Source: Muribaculaceae bacterium (lineage in GTDB: Bacteria > Bacteroidota > Bacteroidia > Bacteroidales > Muribaculaceae). From it: a DNA stretch of 64,000 bases. Of this stretch, positions 36,460-45,018 are shown one piece after another; within the stretch, counting starts at the first letter, position 1; each line of letters begins with the position of its first letter. The stretch is from positions 1 through 64,000 of the forward strand of contig JAFZUL010000062.1 in assembly GCA_017618355.1 (NCBI GenBank). The letters run 5' to 3'. The notes below the pieces were generated by a model. It saw nothing but the letters and a program-made list of their open reading frames with translations, did no database searches and was not told the origin of the DNA. The position numbers and the translations under genes are program-made.

Positions 36460-37566
36460 ATGACAGACCTTTATCCATCACTGATACTTGATGCCCTGCG
36501 CACGGTGCGTTATCCTGGCACAGGCAAGGATATTGTGACCATGGGCATGGTGGAGGACGACATACGCATCAATGGAAACAGTGTCTCGTTCTCGCTCATC
36601 TTCCCCAAAAAGACCGACCCGTTCATCAAGTCGATAGTGAAAGCCTGTGAGGTGGCTATCAACACGTATATCAGCCCCGAAGTGGAGATTAAGGGCAACA
36701 TCGCCGTCAAGACTCCCGACTTCGAGGCAAAACCTAAAGCCGATGAGCCGCTGCCTGGCGTAAAGAACATCATTGGCGTGTCGAGCGGTAAAGGTGGAGT
36801 GGGCAAATCAACCGTGGCATGCAACCTCGCCGTGGCTCTGGCACAGCAGGGTTACCGTGTGGGGCTGCTCGACGCCGACATCTTCGGGCCTTCAATTCCC
36901 AAAATGCTGGGAATCGAGGACGAACAACTCTACATGGAAGAGATTGATGGAAAGAAACTCATCGTGCCTGCCGAGAAATATGGCGTGAAGGTGCTGTCCA
37001 TTGGTTTTGTCATTAGTAAAGACCAGGCAGTGCTATGGCGCGGAGCGATGGCAAGCAACGCACTCAAGCAGCTTATTACCGAGGCCAACTGGGGCGAACT
37101 TGACTACTTCATTATCGACATGCCTCCAGGAACCAGCGACATCCACCTGACTCTTGTCCAGACACTTGCCATTACTGGTGCGATAGTTGTCACAACACCA
37201 CAAGAGGTGGCTCTCGCCGACGCACGTAAGGGGGTGTCGATGTTCCTGGGCGAACATGTTAACGTTCCCGTACTTGGCATCGTCGAGAATATGTCGTGGT
37301 TCACACCTGCCGCACATCCCGATGAGAAATACTACATCTTTGGGCGCGATGGAGGAAAGAATCTAGCCGAGAAGCTCAATGTCAAACTATTAGGTCAAAT
37401 TCCTCTTGTAGCAACCATCTGCAAGGGCGGAGACGATGGTGTGCCTGTTATCCTTGAGAACTCCGTTTCGGGAGCGTCATTTATGAAACTTGCGACTGCC
37501 GTGGGCGAAGCCATCGACGAGCGCAACGCAACCCTACCACCAACCAAGCGAGTGATAACGCATTAA
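36460..37566 (+). CDS. mrp: Mrp/ApbC-family P-loop ATPase (Fe-S cluster carrier)
   Basis: A 368-residue cytoplasmic protein. N-terminal MIP18-like domain (about 5-90), then a deviant Walker A motif GKGGVGKST (110-118), LLDADIFGPSIP and the switch region DMPPGTSDIHLTL. The family loads Fe-S clusters onto apo-proteins. The usual CxxC cluster-binding pair after NMSWF is absent here (MSWFTPAAHPDEKYYIFG), as in related Bacteroidota proteins; its cluster role is therefore less certain than for ApbC. It lies 9 bp after trmB, probably an operon. Confidence 0.93.
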   Translation: MTDLYPSLILDALRTVRYPGTGKDIVTMGMVEDDIRINGNSVSFSLIFPKKTDPFIKSIVKACEVAINTYISPEVEIKGNIAVKTPDFEAKPKADEPLPGVKNIIGVSSGKGGVGKSTVACNLAVALAQQGYRVGLLDADIFGPSIPKMLGIEDEQLYMEEIDGKKLIVPAEKYGVKVLSIGFVISKDQAVLWRGAMASNALKQLITEANWGELDYFIIDMPPGTSDIHLTLVQTLAITGAIVVTTPQEVALADARKGVSMFLGEHVNVPVLGIVENMSWFTPAAHPDEKYYIFGRDGGKNLAEKLNVKLLGQIPLVATICKGGDDGVPVILENSVSGASFMKLATAVGEAIDERNATLPPTKRVITH

Positions 37567-37584
37567 CTAGAAAACAAGAATAAA

Positions 37585-37616
37585 AGTTCCGTTTGTTGCG
37601 ATGCCATCGCAACAAA
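37585..37616. repeat. 30-bp palindromic repeat, copy 1
   Basis: AGTTCCG followed by an 11-bp perfect hairpin (TTTGTTGCGAT 37592-37602 with ATCGCAACAAA 37606-37616, loop GCC). Its near-identical partner is at 40769-40798, differing at one base in 30. Both sit right after a stop codon. Confidence 0.75.
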
Positions 37617-37665
37617 TAATAGAAATCTAACAACTTAATACTAACAACTAATAACTCTTACATCT

Positions 37666-38472
37666 ATGAAAAAGATCTTTTTACTTACAGCGATGGTTGC
37701 AGTGCTCCTCAGCGGCTGCAACAAAGTGCCCATTTCTGGGCGCAATCAGTTGAATCTGGTGTCCGACAGCGAAGTACTGCAATCGAGCCTTGCCTCCTAT
37801 AAAGAGTACATCAGCAAAGCGCCTAAGTCAACACAAACAGTGAAGTGTGATCAGGTTACTCGCGTGGGCCGTAAGATTGCCGCAGCCACTGAGTCCTACC
37901 TCAACTCTCACGGCATGAGCGATCAAGTAAAGAACTTCGCCTGGGAGTTCAACCTCGTTCGCGACAGCCAACTCAACGCATTCTGTATGCCTGGCGGCAA
38001 AATCGTTGTATATGAAGGCATAATGAACATTATCGCAAGTGATGACGAACTCGCCGTAGTGCTTGGACACGAGGTGGCTCACGCTGTAGCAAAGCACAGC
38101 AATGAGCGACTGAGCCAGCAGAAAGCTCTTGAATATGGTGGTGCTATCCTTGGCGCAATCACCCAAAATGCTAGCCAAAACACCAAAGACCTTGCAAACC
38201 AAGTATTTGGTCTTGGAGCAAACTATGGTGTCATGCTCCCCTTCTCGCGCAAGCATGAGATTGAGGCCGACGATATCGGTCTGGTGCTGATGACTATGGC
38301 AGGCTACAACCCCGACTGCGCTCTCACATTCTGGTCGAAGATGAGCGCAAGCAGCAACAACACCAAAGCCGAGTTCATGAGCACTCACCCCAGCGACGCC
38401 ACACGCATCGCTAACCTCCAAAACAAACTGCCAAAGGTTAAGCAAGAGTATCGTTCTTACTTGAAGAATTAA
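37666..38472 (+). CDS. M48-family metalloprotease, lipoprotein
   Basis: A 268-residue lipoprotein with lipobox LSGC (Cys18) and the zinc motif HEVAH (135-139), plus the third ligand region EIEADDIG (Glu200). This is the LoiP/YcaL/Oma1-type periplasmic M48 group, which degrades misfolded outer-membrane proteins. The length fits the family; no membrane helices follow the lipid anchor. No clear partner; it reads alone before a bidirectional terminator. Confidence 0.92.
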   Translation: MKKIFLLTAMVAVLLSGCNKVPISGRNQLNLVSDSEVLQSSLASYKEYISKAPKSTQTVKCDQVTRVGRKIAAATESYLNSHGMSDQVKNFAWEFNLVRDSQLNAFCMPGGKIVVYEGIMNIIASDDELAVVLGHEVAHAVAKHSNERLSQQKALEYGGAILGAITQNASQNTKDLANQVFGLGANYGVMLPFSRKHEIEADDIGLVLMTMAGYNPDCALTFWSKMSASSNNTKAEFMSTHPSDATRIANLQNKLPKVKQEYRSYLKN

Positions 38473-38507
38473 TTCTTAAACCCACTACGGGTTAAACAGT
38501 AGAAATT

Positions 38508-38545
38508 GACGAGCAAATAGTGTTGAATCTATTTGCTCGTCTTGT
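38508..38545. terminator. Bidirectional terminator
   Basis: Thirteen-base arms GACGAGCAAATAG (38508-38520) and CTATTTGCTCGTC (38529-38541) around an 8-nt loop, then TTGTTT. Lies between convergent genes. Confidence 0.85.
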
Positions 38546-38572
38546 TTATCTTATATCTCGGTATATTCTATC

Positions 38573-39715
38573 TCACCGAGGGCTGCGGTGTAGACGGGGC
38601 TTACAGTAAGTTGTCTGGTCTTTTTTCACCACCACCTCTTCGGTAACGGTCTCGTAACCAGGCACATCATATATTAGCGTATATTTGCCAGGCTTAAGGT
38701 AGAAAAAACCAAAGAAACCATTCCACTCGTTGTCAATATCATAGCGGCCAACTCGCTCATAACGAGAGTTGAGCAGATAAACCTGGCCACCATTGAGCGG
38801 TAACCATTGGTCATCACTGTCCTCCTTGTAGTTGTAACGAGGATGTTCCACCTTCTCGTCAGCGCTTTTGACTGTACCAGCTATATAGCCATGCTTCTCG
38901 GGTTTGCCGCCAAACCATGCGTTGATACCCCTGAAATGCCTAATGCCTTCCATACGGCAGTAGTCACGATTCATAAGTCGCTGACGCTCGGGTTGATAAC
39001 TATGGAATGAGCCTTCTACAAGGAAACTTGGCACGCGATGCTTAAGCACTGCAAGCCAACCTGTGTAACCTAGCACATTGGGGGTGCCTGGAGGTGTGCC
39101 ACCCATCCATGTGAGGTCGCCAGCTACATAACGTTCAGTTTCTTCCACAGTCCACACTGTCAAGGGGTTGTCATAGACGTAGGGAAACGCCACTTGCGCC
39201 CTTTCGATGCTGCCCTTAGCATAGTCGTTGCCAGTTTCACCACGATACATATAAAGCAGATAATTTACCGTCTTACCATCTCCACCACCAGTGGCATTGC
39301 TGTGTAGGGCGATGAAGTAGTCGGGATTGATAGAATCCACCTGACACGCAATCTTCTGGAGTGTAATGAGTTGCTGCTCCCCGTTCTCGTCGGCGAGGGT
39401 CTCAAAACGGTCATTGACAGTAGCATTAGTGTCGTTTTCTGCCACAAAACCATTGCGAGTTCGCGACATTATCACTTTTGCACCTGCTGCCTTGAGGCGG
39501 TCACGCAGCTCCAAAGCCTTCCACAAGCAGGTTTTAGACTCAAAGAAACTCATGGTGTCCATAGCCTCATAGTTCACTGTTGCATGGGGACGATCGTTTA
39601 CAGTCCATCCTCCATGTCCAGGATTCACATATATCACTTTGCCCTTCAGTCCCTTGGCCGCTGCTGGTGCCAGAGCGAGCAACATAGCGGAAATCAGTAT
39701 AACAATGTTTTTCAT
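38573..39715 (-). CDS. N-acetylmuramoyl-L-alanine amidase-like enzyme with C-terminal sandwich domain
   Basis: A 380-residue exported protein (signal peptide about 1-21). The amidase_3-type zinc core is visible as NPGHGG (His34), ALHSNA (about 162-167) and VEGSFHSY near residue 242, the usual His-Glu-His set. The C-terminal part (about 280-375, GFFYLKPGKYTLIYDVPGYE) is a carboxypeptidase-regulatory-like beta sandwich, unusual for simple cell-wall amidases. It may cut peptidoglycan side chains or another amide-linked wall material. The start at 39715 was chosen over an upstream Met because it begins the signal peptide. It is divergent from the hydrolase gene next door. Confidence 0.85.
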   Translation of the reverse strand: MKNIVILISAMLLALAPAAAKGLKGKVIYVNPGHGGWTVNDRPHATVNYEAMDTMSFFESKTCLWKALELRDRLKAAGAKVIMSRTRNGFVAENDTNATVNDRFETLADENGEQQLITLQKIACQVDSINPDYFIALHSNATGGGDGKTVNYLLYMYRGETGNDYAKGSIERAQVAFPYVYDNPLTVWTVEETERYVAGDLTWMGGTPPGTPNVLGYTGWLAVLKHRVPSFLVEGSFHSYQPERQRLMNRDYCRMEGIRHFRGINAWFGGKPEKHGYIAGTVKSADEKVEHPRYNYKEDSDDQWLPLNGGQVYLLNSRYERVGRYDIDNEWNGFFGFFYLKPGKYTLIYDVPGYETVTEEVVVKKDQTTYCKPRLHRSPR

Positions 39716-39781
39716 AGCGCAAAAATAGCGATTTTTCTCCACAATATGAGGTGGTTTCAGCATTTTTTTCAAAAAATGATG

Positions 39782-39789
39782 TAACTTTG
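39782..39789 (+). promoter_or_regulatory. Promoter -7 element abutting the hydrolase start codon
   Basis: TAACTTTG ends 6 nt before the ATG at 39796, so the transcript would have almost no 5' leader. Only a weak -33 (TTTC about 39755-39758) is seen. Confidence 0.55.
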
Positions 39790-39795
39790 CAATCA

Positions 39796-40767
39796 ATGAG
39801 AAGAAAACTTATCAAGAGAATATTGATTTGGAGCCTTATCGTCACAGCAATTTTGGCGATAGTGACTCTAGTGGCGTCAAGTTTCTATATGCTCAACTTC
39901 GCTCTTGAGTCACAACGACGCAGCCATCAGGAAGCGATGGAGAGGTTCTATAAGCGTGAGCCGGCAAACCTAAAGGTGTGGGTCGATTCGCTGGAGCAAC
40001 GCCACGCACTGCGTGACACAAGCATTGTAATTGATGACAGAGGCAAACTTACTGCCCTATATCTCAGGGGAGACAGTGCCACAAATCATGTGGCGGTGCT
40101 GCTTCATGGCTACAACGACCGAGCCGAATCGATGCTGCACATAGCCTACATTTATAACCACGAGATGGGGTTCAACGTGTTGCTGCCGCACTTTTATGGT
40201 CACGGCAACAGCGACGGCAACCACATCGACATGGGCTGGCTCGACCGCCACGACATGATGCGGTGGCTGCAGGTTGCCAACGATTTGTTCAAAGACTCTA
40301 CTGGCACCTCACAGATGGTAATTCACGGAATCTCGATGGGAGGCTTCACTACGATGTGCATTAGCGGTGAGCAGTGCCCAACCTTCGTCAAATGCTTTGT
40401 CGAAGACTGCGGATATACTAGCGTGTGGGACGAATTCAACAATGAGCTTAAAAACCAATTTGGACTGCCGTCGTTCCCACTTATGAACCTCACCAGCACT
40501 TTGTGCAAAATGCGTTACGGATGGACCTTTGGCGAAGCAACGGCAGTGGAGCAACTCAAAAAATCCACCTTGCCCATGCTCTTCATCCATGGTGATGCCG
40601 ACACATTTGTCCCCTATGCCATGCTCGACCAACTCTACAATGCCAAGACCACGGGCTATAAAGAGAAATATATCGCCCACGATACCGGGCACGCCCGAGC
40701 CTACACCGACCACCCCGAAGAATACACCCAGCGAGTGAAATCCTTTGTAAATCGCTTCATTAAATAA
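39796..40767 (+). CDS. Membrane-anchored alpha/beta hydrolase
   Basis: A 323-residue protein with one N-terminal membrane segment (about 10-34) and an alpha/beta-hydrolase domain outside. Catalytic triad candidates are Ser180 in HGISMGG, Asp267 or Asp269 in FIHGDADTFVPY and His299 in HDTGHARAY. The oxyanion-hole HGYND (about 104-108) is present. It belongs to the broad esterase/lipase/peptidase-like group; substrate unknown. The start is tied to the promoter immediately upstream (candidate leaderless mRNA). Confidence 0.87.
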   Translation: MRRKLIKRILIWSLIVTAILAIVTLVASSFYMLNFALESQRRSHQEAMERFYKREPANLKVWVDSLEQRHALRDTSIVIDDRGKLTALYLRGDSATNHVAVLLHGYNDRAESMLHIAYIYNHEMGFNVLLPHFYGHGNSDGNHIDMGWLDRHDMMRWLQVANDLFKDSTGTSQMVIHGISMGGFTTMCISGEQCPTFVKCFVEDCGYTSVWDEFNNELKNQFGLPSFPLMNLTSTLCKMRYGWTFGEATAVEQLKKSTLPMLFIHGDADTFVPYAMLDQLYNAKTTGYKEKYIAHDTGHARAYTDHPEEYTQRVKSFVNRFIK

Positions 40768-40768
40768 T

Positions 40769-40798
40769 AGTTCCGTTTGTTGAGATGCCATCGCAACA
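40769..40798. repeat. 30-bp palindromic repeat, copy 2
   Basis: Same element as at 37585-37614, matching 29 of 30 bases; the one change (GCGAT to GAGAT) breaks a base pair of the hairpin. It starts right behind the hydrolase stop codon and precedes the miaA start. Confidence 0.75.
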
Positions 40799-40837
40799 TA
40801 CTGCAACAAAACCGCAACAAGAATAACAAAAACCACC

Positions 40838-41722
40838 GTGCTCACCTTAATCGTCATAACAGGCCCCACTGGAGTGGGAAAGACTGCGGCAGCCATCGAG
40901 GTGGCGCAGCAACTAGGCTGCAACATCATCAATGCCGACTCGCGTCAGGTGTTCAAGGGAATACCCATTGGCACCGCAGCACCTACCCCAGAGGAGCAGG
41001 CTCTTGTGCGACACCATTTCGTGCAGTTCAAAGAGTTAGACGAGTACTACAGCGCATCACAGTTTGAGGCAGACGTGATGGCTCTGCTGCCCTCGCTATG
41101 GCAACAGGGCGACAATGTGGTGATGTGCGGCGGCTCGATGATGTATGTCGATGCAGTGTGCAAGGGCATTGACCCAATACCCGACATCAGCGACGAGGTG
41201 CGCCAAGCCGTGAAGCAGGAGTGGCAAGAGCAAGGCCTCGAGCCGCTGCTCAAGGAGTTGCAACGCTTAGACCCAATTTATTATAAACAAGTGGATAAGC
41301 TCAATCCCAAACGAGTGGTTCATGCCATTGAGGTGTGCCGTCAGGCAGGTGTCCCCTACTCCTCGCTACGCACTGGGCAAGCCAAATCACGACCTTTCAA
41401 TATCATCAAAATTGGCCTCAATATTGAGCGAGATGAACTCTTCGACCGCATCAACTGCCGTGTCGATGCCATGATAGAAAAAGGACTCGAAGCCGAGGCT
41501 CATAGCGTTTATCACTTGCGACACCTCAACTCGCTAAACACCGTGGGCTACAAGGAGATGTTTGCCCTCTTCGACGGCACAATGGACCGCCATACCGCCA
41601 TCGAGCGCATCAAGAAAAACACCCGAGTCTATGCCAAGAAACAGCTTACATGGTTCAAACGTGACCCCGACATCATCTGGTGCAGACCAGAGGAATGCCT
41701 AACCATAGTAAAAAACTATTAA
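40838..41722 (+). CDS. miaA: tRNA dimethylallyltransferase
   Basis: A 294-residue enzyme that adds a dimethylallyl group to A37 of tRNAs reading U-starting codons. The P-loop GPTGVGKTAA (about 8-17), INADSRQVFKGIPIGTA (about 31-47) and the nucleotide-binding GGSMMYVDAV block are all MiaA-specific. It starts with a GTG in a region with no ATG in frame nearby. It is followed by recX after 7 bp. Confidence 0.96.
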   Translation: MLTLIVITGPTGVGKTAAAIEVAQQLGCNIINADSRQVFKGIPIGTAAPTPEEQALVRHHFVQFKELDEYYSASQFEADVMALLPSLWQQGDNVVMCGGSMMYVDAVCKGIDPIPDISDEVRQAVKQEWQEQGLEPLLKELQRLDPIYYKQVDKLNPKRVVHAIEVCRQAGVPYSSLRTGQAKSRPFNIIKIGLNIERDELFDRINCRVDAMIEKGLEAEAHSVYHLRHLNSLNTVGYKEMFALFDGTMDRHTAIERIKKNTRVYAKKQLTWFKRDPDIIWCRPEECLTIVKNY

Positions 41723-41729
41723 TGTAATA

Positions 41730-42266
41730 ATGCCACGCAAACCTATAACTCCTGAGAACGCTTTTCTTCGACTTGCAACGCTGTGCGCGCGCAGCGAGCA
41801 GGCCGAGGGAGACCTGCGCAAGAAACTTCATGACTGGGGGCTCACCGAGAGCGATTCTGATGACATTATTGCCCGCCTCAAACAGGAACGTTACCTTGAC
41901 AATGAGCGCTACGCTCGCGCTTACTGCCGCGACAAGCTGCGTTTCAATGGCTGGGGACGCATCAAGATTGCATTTATGCTCCGTGGCAAAGACATAGAGC
42001 AGGAATACATCGACGCTGCTCTCGCCGAGATTAACGAAGAGCAATATGCCTCGATTCTCGAAGATGCTCTCATCGCCAAAGCCAAGACTCTGATCGGCAA
42101 AAGCGATGAGCAGATGCAAGTCTCGCTGCTGCGCTTCGCATCCTCACGAGGCTTTGAGCAAAGCGCCATCTTTCGTGCCATGACACGTATAAGCTCCCCC
42201 TCTAAGATAGAGGGGGCTGGGGGGAGTATGAGAACACAAGAAATATCCCTGAGAAATGAAGATTAA
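41730..42266 (+). CDS. recX: RecX-like RecA modulator with extended tail
   Basis: A 178-residue helical protein of the RecX family, which limits RecA filament growth. Three helical repeats are seen; LDNERYARAYCRDKLRFNGWGRIKI (about 51-75) is the family core. The last 25 residues (from about residue 154) are not family-like: ISSPSKIEGAGGSMRTQEIS is encoded by an inserted palindrome at 42194-42225, and the final codons overlap comF. The original C-terminus thus seems replaced by translated repeat DNA. It lies 7 bp after miaA and overlaps comF by 11 bp. Confidence 0.9.
   Translation: MPRKPITPENAFLRLATLCARSEQAEGDLRKKLHDWGLTESDSDDIIARLKQERYLDNERYARAYCRDKLRFNGWGRIKIAFMLRGKDIEQEYIDAALAEINEEQYASILEDALIAKAKTLIGKSDEQMQVSLLRFASSRGFEQSAIFRAMTRISSPSKIEGAGGSMRTQEISLRNED
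42194..42225. repeat. Palindromic repeat inserted in the 3' end of recX
   Basis: CTCCCCCTCT (42194-42203) and AGAGGGGG (42209-42216), followed by CTGGGGGGAG, form a hairpin-capable element in frame within recX. Its translation (PSKIEGAGGS) looks like read-through of an intergenic repeat and not like protein sequence under selection. Confidence 0.65.
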
Positions 42267-42963
42267 AGACCTCCTCACCAGTGCCGCCAGTGTGTTCATG
42301 CCCCGCAACTGCTCGGTATGCGGCAAGCCGCTAGCTCTTGACGAGAAATTCCTATGCCGCCACTGCATGATGAACATACCACGTACGCACTATGAGGAGA
42401 TTCCGTTCAATGCCTTCGACCAACTCATGGCAGGCAAAGTGCCCATAGAGCGCTGCGCCAGCTATTTCTTCTACCACAAGAACGACCCCTACGCCTCTAT
42501 TCTCCACGACACGAAATACCGCAATATGCCCACACTAGGGCGATGGCTTACAGAGCGCGCCACGCGAGAGATGCTGCCTAGCCATTTCTTCGATGATATC
42601 GACGCGGTAGTTCCCGTACCGCTGCACTATACAAAACTAGCCAGCCGAGGCTATAATCAGAGCCAATATCTTGCCGAAGGCATCTCACGAGCCACTGGCA
42701 TCCCTGTTATAAAAGCACTGAAAGCGCTTCACGAACACTCCACTCAAACCAACAAAGACGCCGCTGAGCGAATGATGAACACTCAGGGAATGTATGCCGC
42801 CAACAAGCGACACTGTAAAGGTTTAGACAACAAACACCTGCTAATCGTTGATGACGTAGTAACCACCGGCTCCACCCTATTAGCCTGCGCCACAGCACTA
42901 AAAACCGCCATCCCCAACGTAAAACTCTCCCTCTTTACCCTAGCCGCAGCGCAGCTTGAATAG
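42256..42963 (+). CDS. comF: ComF-family phosphoribosyltransferase-like protein
   Basis: A 235-residue protein with a four-cysteine zinc finger at the N-terminus (Cys19, 22, 34, 37) and a C-terminal phosphoribosyltransferase domain with the PRPP loop LLIVDDVVTTGST near residue 196-208. ComF assists handling of imported single-stranded DNA in naturally competent bacteria. Start codon lies inside the end of recX (11-bp overlap), which indicates translation coupling. Role here beyond that is inferred from the family. Confidence 0.92.
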   Translation: MKIKDLLTSAASVFMPRNCSVCGKPLALDEKFLCRHCMMNIPRTHYEEIPFNAFDQLMAGKVPIERCASYFFYHKNDPYASILHDTKYRNMPTLGRWLTERATREMLPSHFFDDIDAVVPVPLHYTKLASRGYNQSQYLAEGISRATGIPVIKALKALHEHSTQTNKDAAERMMNTQGMYAANKRHCKGLDNKHLLIVDDVVTTGSTLLACATALKTAIPNVKLSLFTLAAAQLE

Positions 42964-43031
42964 TTAGGAGCGATTAGGAGTAGCTAGGAATAGATAAGGA
43001 GACACATTCTGAATTCTGCATTCAGCATTGC

Positions 43032-43469
43032 TTACATCTCTCCGTAAGGTAGCTTAGCGATAACTTCGCCCATTTTTTGAGCGCCTTCAGAGAGTTTGCC
43101 GCCTACCATGGCACGAATCATCATTGGGAGTTCGATATTAATCTCGGCGATGGCGTTGGTATGCTCGTCGTCGATGGCTTCAAGGTTTACTGTCAATCCA
43201 AATGGCACTGGCGATGATTCTGCCACATATTTCACCAGATTAGGCGCCACGCTCTCGCTCACGCTGAGTTTTACGACTCCCATTGGCGAGTCGATGCTGA
43301 TGCCATCTTCCTCAAATTTCACTTTATCAAGGTGCTCGCGAGCGTCATCGGGAATGCGATCCATGTTTTTTTCCATTTGTTCCTTAAACATGGATGGGTT
43401 GCTCAACTTATTGTAAATTAATTCAATATTATGATCAATTACTACTTTGTCGCTTTTATAGGTTTCCAT
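43032..43469 (-). CDS. SRPBCC-fold protein (polyketide cyclase/ligand-binding like)
   Basis: A 145-residue cytoplasmic protein. The alternating strands and the long helix at the end, with METYKSDKVVIDHNIELIYNKLSNP at the start and a mostly hydrophobic cavity pattern, fit the SRPBCC (START-like) helix-grip fold. No catalytic residues can be assigned. It follows pyrE after 26 bp on the same strand and is probably its operon partner; this pairing is often seen in Bacteroidales. Function unknown. Confidence 0.75.
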   Translation of the reverse strand: METYKSDKVVIDHNIELIYNKLSNPSMFKEQMEKNMDRIPDDAREHLDKVKFEEDGISIDSPMGVVKLSVSESVAPNLVKYVAESSPVPFGLTVNLEAIDDEHTNAIAEINIELPMMIRAMVGGKLSEGAQKMGEVIAKLPYGEM

Positions 43470-43495
43470 TTGATGTTGTGTATAAGGGTTTATAA

Positions 43496-44146
43496 TTAAT
43501 CCAATTTAGTGTCTGATGGAGTCCAACTATCAGGGCTCTCGTGCCACAGCTCGAGGGTATCGACATCCTCATCTTTGATATATTGCGTCGCAAGGGCTGC
43601 TTCTATCATAGCATGATAATTGGTAAGGGTGATGAGCTTCAACTCCTCTTCCTTAAATGATGATATGGCCTGCTCGAAATCGTAGGTGAACATCGCCACC
43701 ATTCCCATCACGTCGCCGCCTGCGAGTTGCATCTCGTGAAGCGCTTTGATAGCGTTTGAACCAGTGGAAACGAGGTCCTCGATAAGCACAACCTTCTGGC
43801 CTGGTTCGAGATTTCCCTCGATAAGGTTCTCCAGACCATGGTCCTTGGGCACGTCGCGCACATAGACGAATGGCAATCCCAGCGTATCAGCAACCAAAGC
43901 GCCCATGGCTATAGAGCCCATCGCCACACTCGCCACTACCTCGGCATCAGGGAAATGCTCAAGTATGAGTCTTGAGAGCTCCACCTTGACAAACCGTCGC
44001 ATATCGGGATATGAGAGCACTATTTTGTTGTCGTTATAGATTGGCGCGTTCCAACCGTTACCCCACACAAAAGGCCGGTCGGGCTGGAGCATTATCGCGT
44101 TTATCTTCAGCAATTTCTTTGCCAATGTCAAATCTAAACTGTCCAT
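43496..44146 (-). CDS. pyrE: Orotate phosphoribosyltransferase
   Basis: A 216-residue enzyme of pyrimidine synthesis converting orotate and PRPP to OMP. The PRPP-binding loop VLIEDLVSTGSNAIKAL (about 115-131) and the domain preceding it (VYVRDVPKDHG, the family's YVRK-like loop) identify it. The Met at 44146 was chosen over an upstream Met because the promoter-like TACTTTTG (44174-44181) lies inside the longer version. It is followed by the SRPBCC gene. Confidence 0.94.
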   Translation of the reverse strand: MDSLDLTLAKKLLKINAIMLQPDRPFVWGNGWNAPIYNDNKIVLSYPDMRRFVKVELSRLILEHFPDAEVVASVAMGSIAMGALVADTLGLPFVYVRDVPKDHGLENLIEGNLEPGQKVVLIEDLVSTGSNAIKALHEMQLAGGDVMGMVAMFTYDFEQAISSFKEEELKLITLTNYHAMIEAALATQYIKDEDVDTLELWHESPDSWTPSDTKLD

Positions 44147-44243
44147 TGTGATAAAAAGATATGAAATTCTGCACAAAAGTATAAAAATAACCCCAACACA
44201 TAAAATAATTCATCACAAATTATGTGATTTTATCCATTTTTTG

Positions 44244-44251
44244 TAATTTTG
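44244..44251 (+). promoter_or_regulatory. Promoter -7 element abutting the M15-like gene start
   Basis: TAATTTTG ends 4 nt before the ATG at 44256. The transcript would be nearly leaderless. Confidence 0.55.
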
Positions 44252-44255
44252 CGGT

Positions 44256-44978
44256 ATGAAAAAGGCAAACCGAAAGAGAACACGCACACGAATTTTAGCC
44301 ATTTTATCTGTAATGGTGGTGGCACTACTCGTGATTCTCTGCTATGCCATTCCCCTTGGTCAAGACGATTCACGCAAATCTGGCAATCCTGCCCCACGCA
44401 TCAAAGTGAGGGGAGGAAGTGCAGGCCTTAAAGCCTTATACCGCTTTAAGGACGTGAACGACACCCAGATTGTTGCAGCACAGCAGTTTGGCATTGTGCC
44501 GCTGAGCACTCGCGACGGCGTTGACAGCATTGCCTCACAGCTGATAAAGATTGAATCGTCACATGCGTTCAGGGTTGATAGCCTCACCCACTCGGTACCC
44601 TACCTCACGCCCAGTGCAAGCGAGTTGCTCAACACCATTGCCGCCAATTTCCAGACAAAGCTGCAAGAGCAAGGATTTGCGCAATACCAGTTTATCGTCA
44701 CTTCACTGCTTCGCACCAGCGATGACGTGCGCAAACTGCGGCGCGTAAACCGCAATGCCGTCAAGAACAGCTGCCACATGTATGGCACCACCTTCGACAT
44801 CGCTTATAACTGCTTTGAGAAAATAGATAGTCTGCCCGACTTCACTGGCAACGACGCCAGCCACAAAGCCCTAATCAACACTCTAGGCGAGACGTTGAAA
44901 GAGCTACGCGACGCCAACCGCTGCTACGTCAAGTTTGAACGGGGGCAACCTTGCTATCACATCACTACACGACAATAA
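44256..44978 (+). CDS. M15-like (VanY-type) D,D-peptidase-fold protein
   Basis: A 240-residue protein anchored by one N-terminal membrane segment (about 12-35). The domain (about 60-240) has the zinc-peptidase pattern of the VanY/M15 family: SLLRTSDDVRKL (Arg153), SCHMYGTTFDI (His174 and Asp181) and CYHIT (His235). This resembles proteins often annotated DUF5715. It probably acts on cell wall peptides or is a non-catalytic relative. The start is fixed by the adjacent promoter. Confidence 0.75.
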   Translation: MKKANRKRTRTRILAILSVMVVALLVILCYAIPLGQDDSRKSGNPAPRIKVRGGSAGLKALYRFKDVNDTQIVAAQQFGIVPLSTRDGVDSIASQLIKIESSHAFRVDSLTHSVPYLTPSASELLNTIAANFQTKLQEQGFAQYQFIVTSLLRTSDDVRKLRRVNRNAVKNSCHMYGTTFDIAYNCFEKIDSLPDFTGNDASHKALINTLGETLKELRDANRCYVKFERGQPCYHITTRQ

Positions 44979-45018
44979 TAATTCACTATATTCCTAACTT
45001 TTTAAAATCAGTTTTTAT

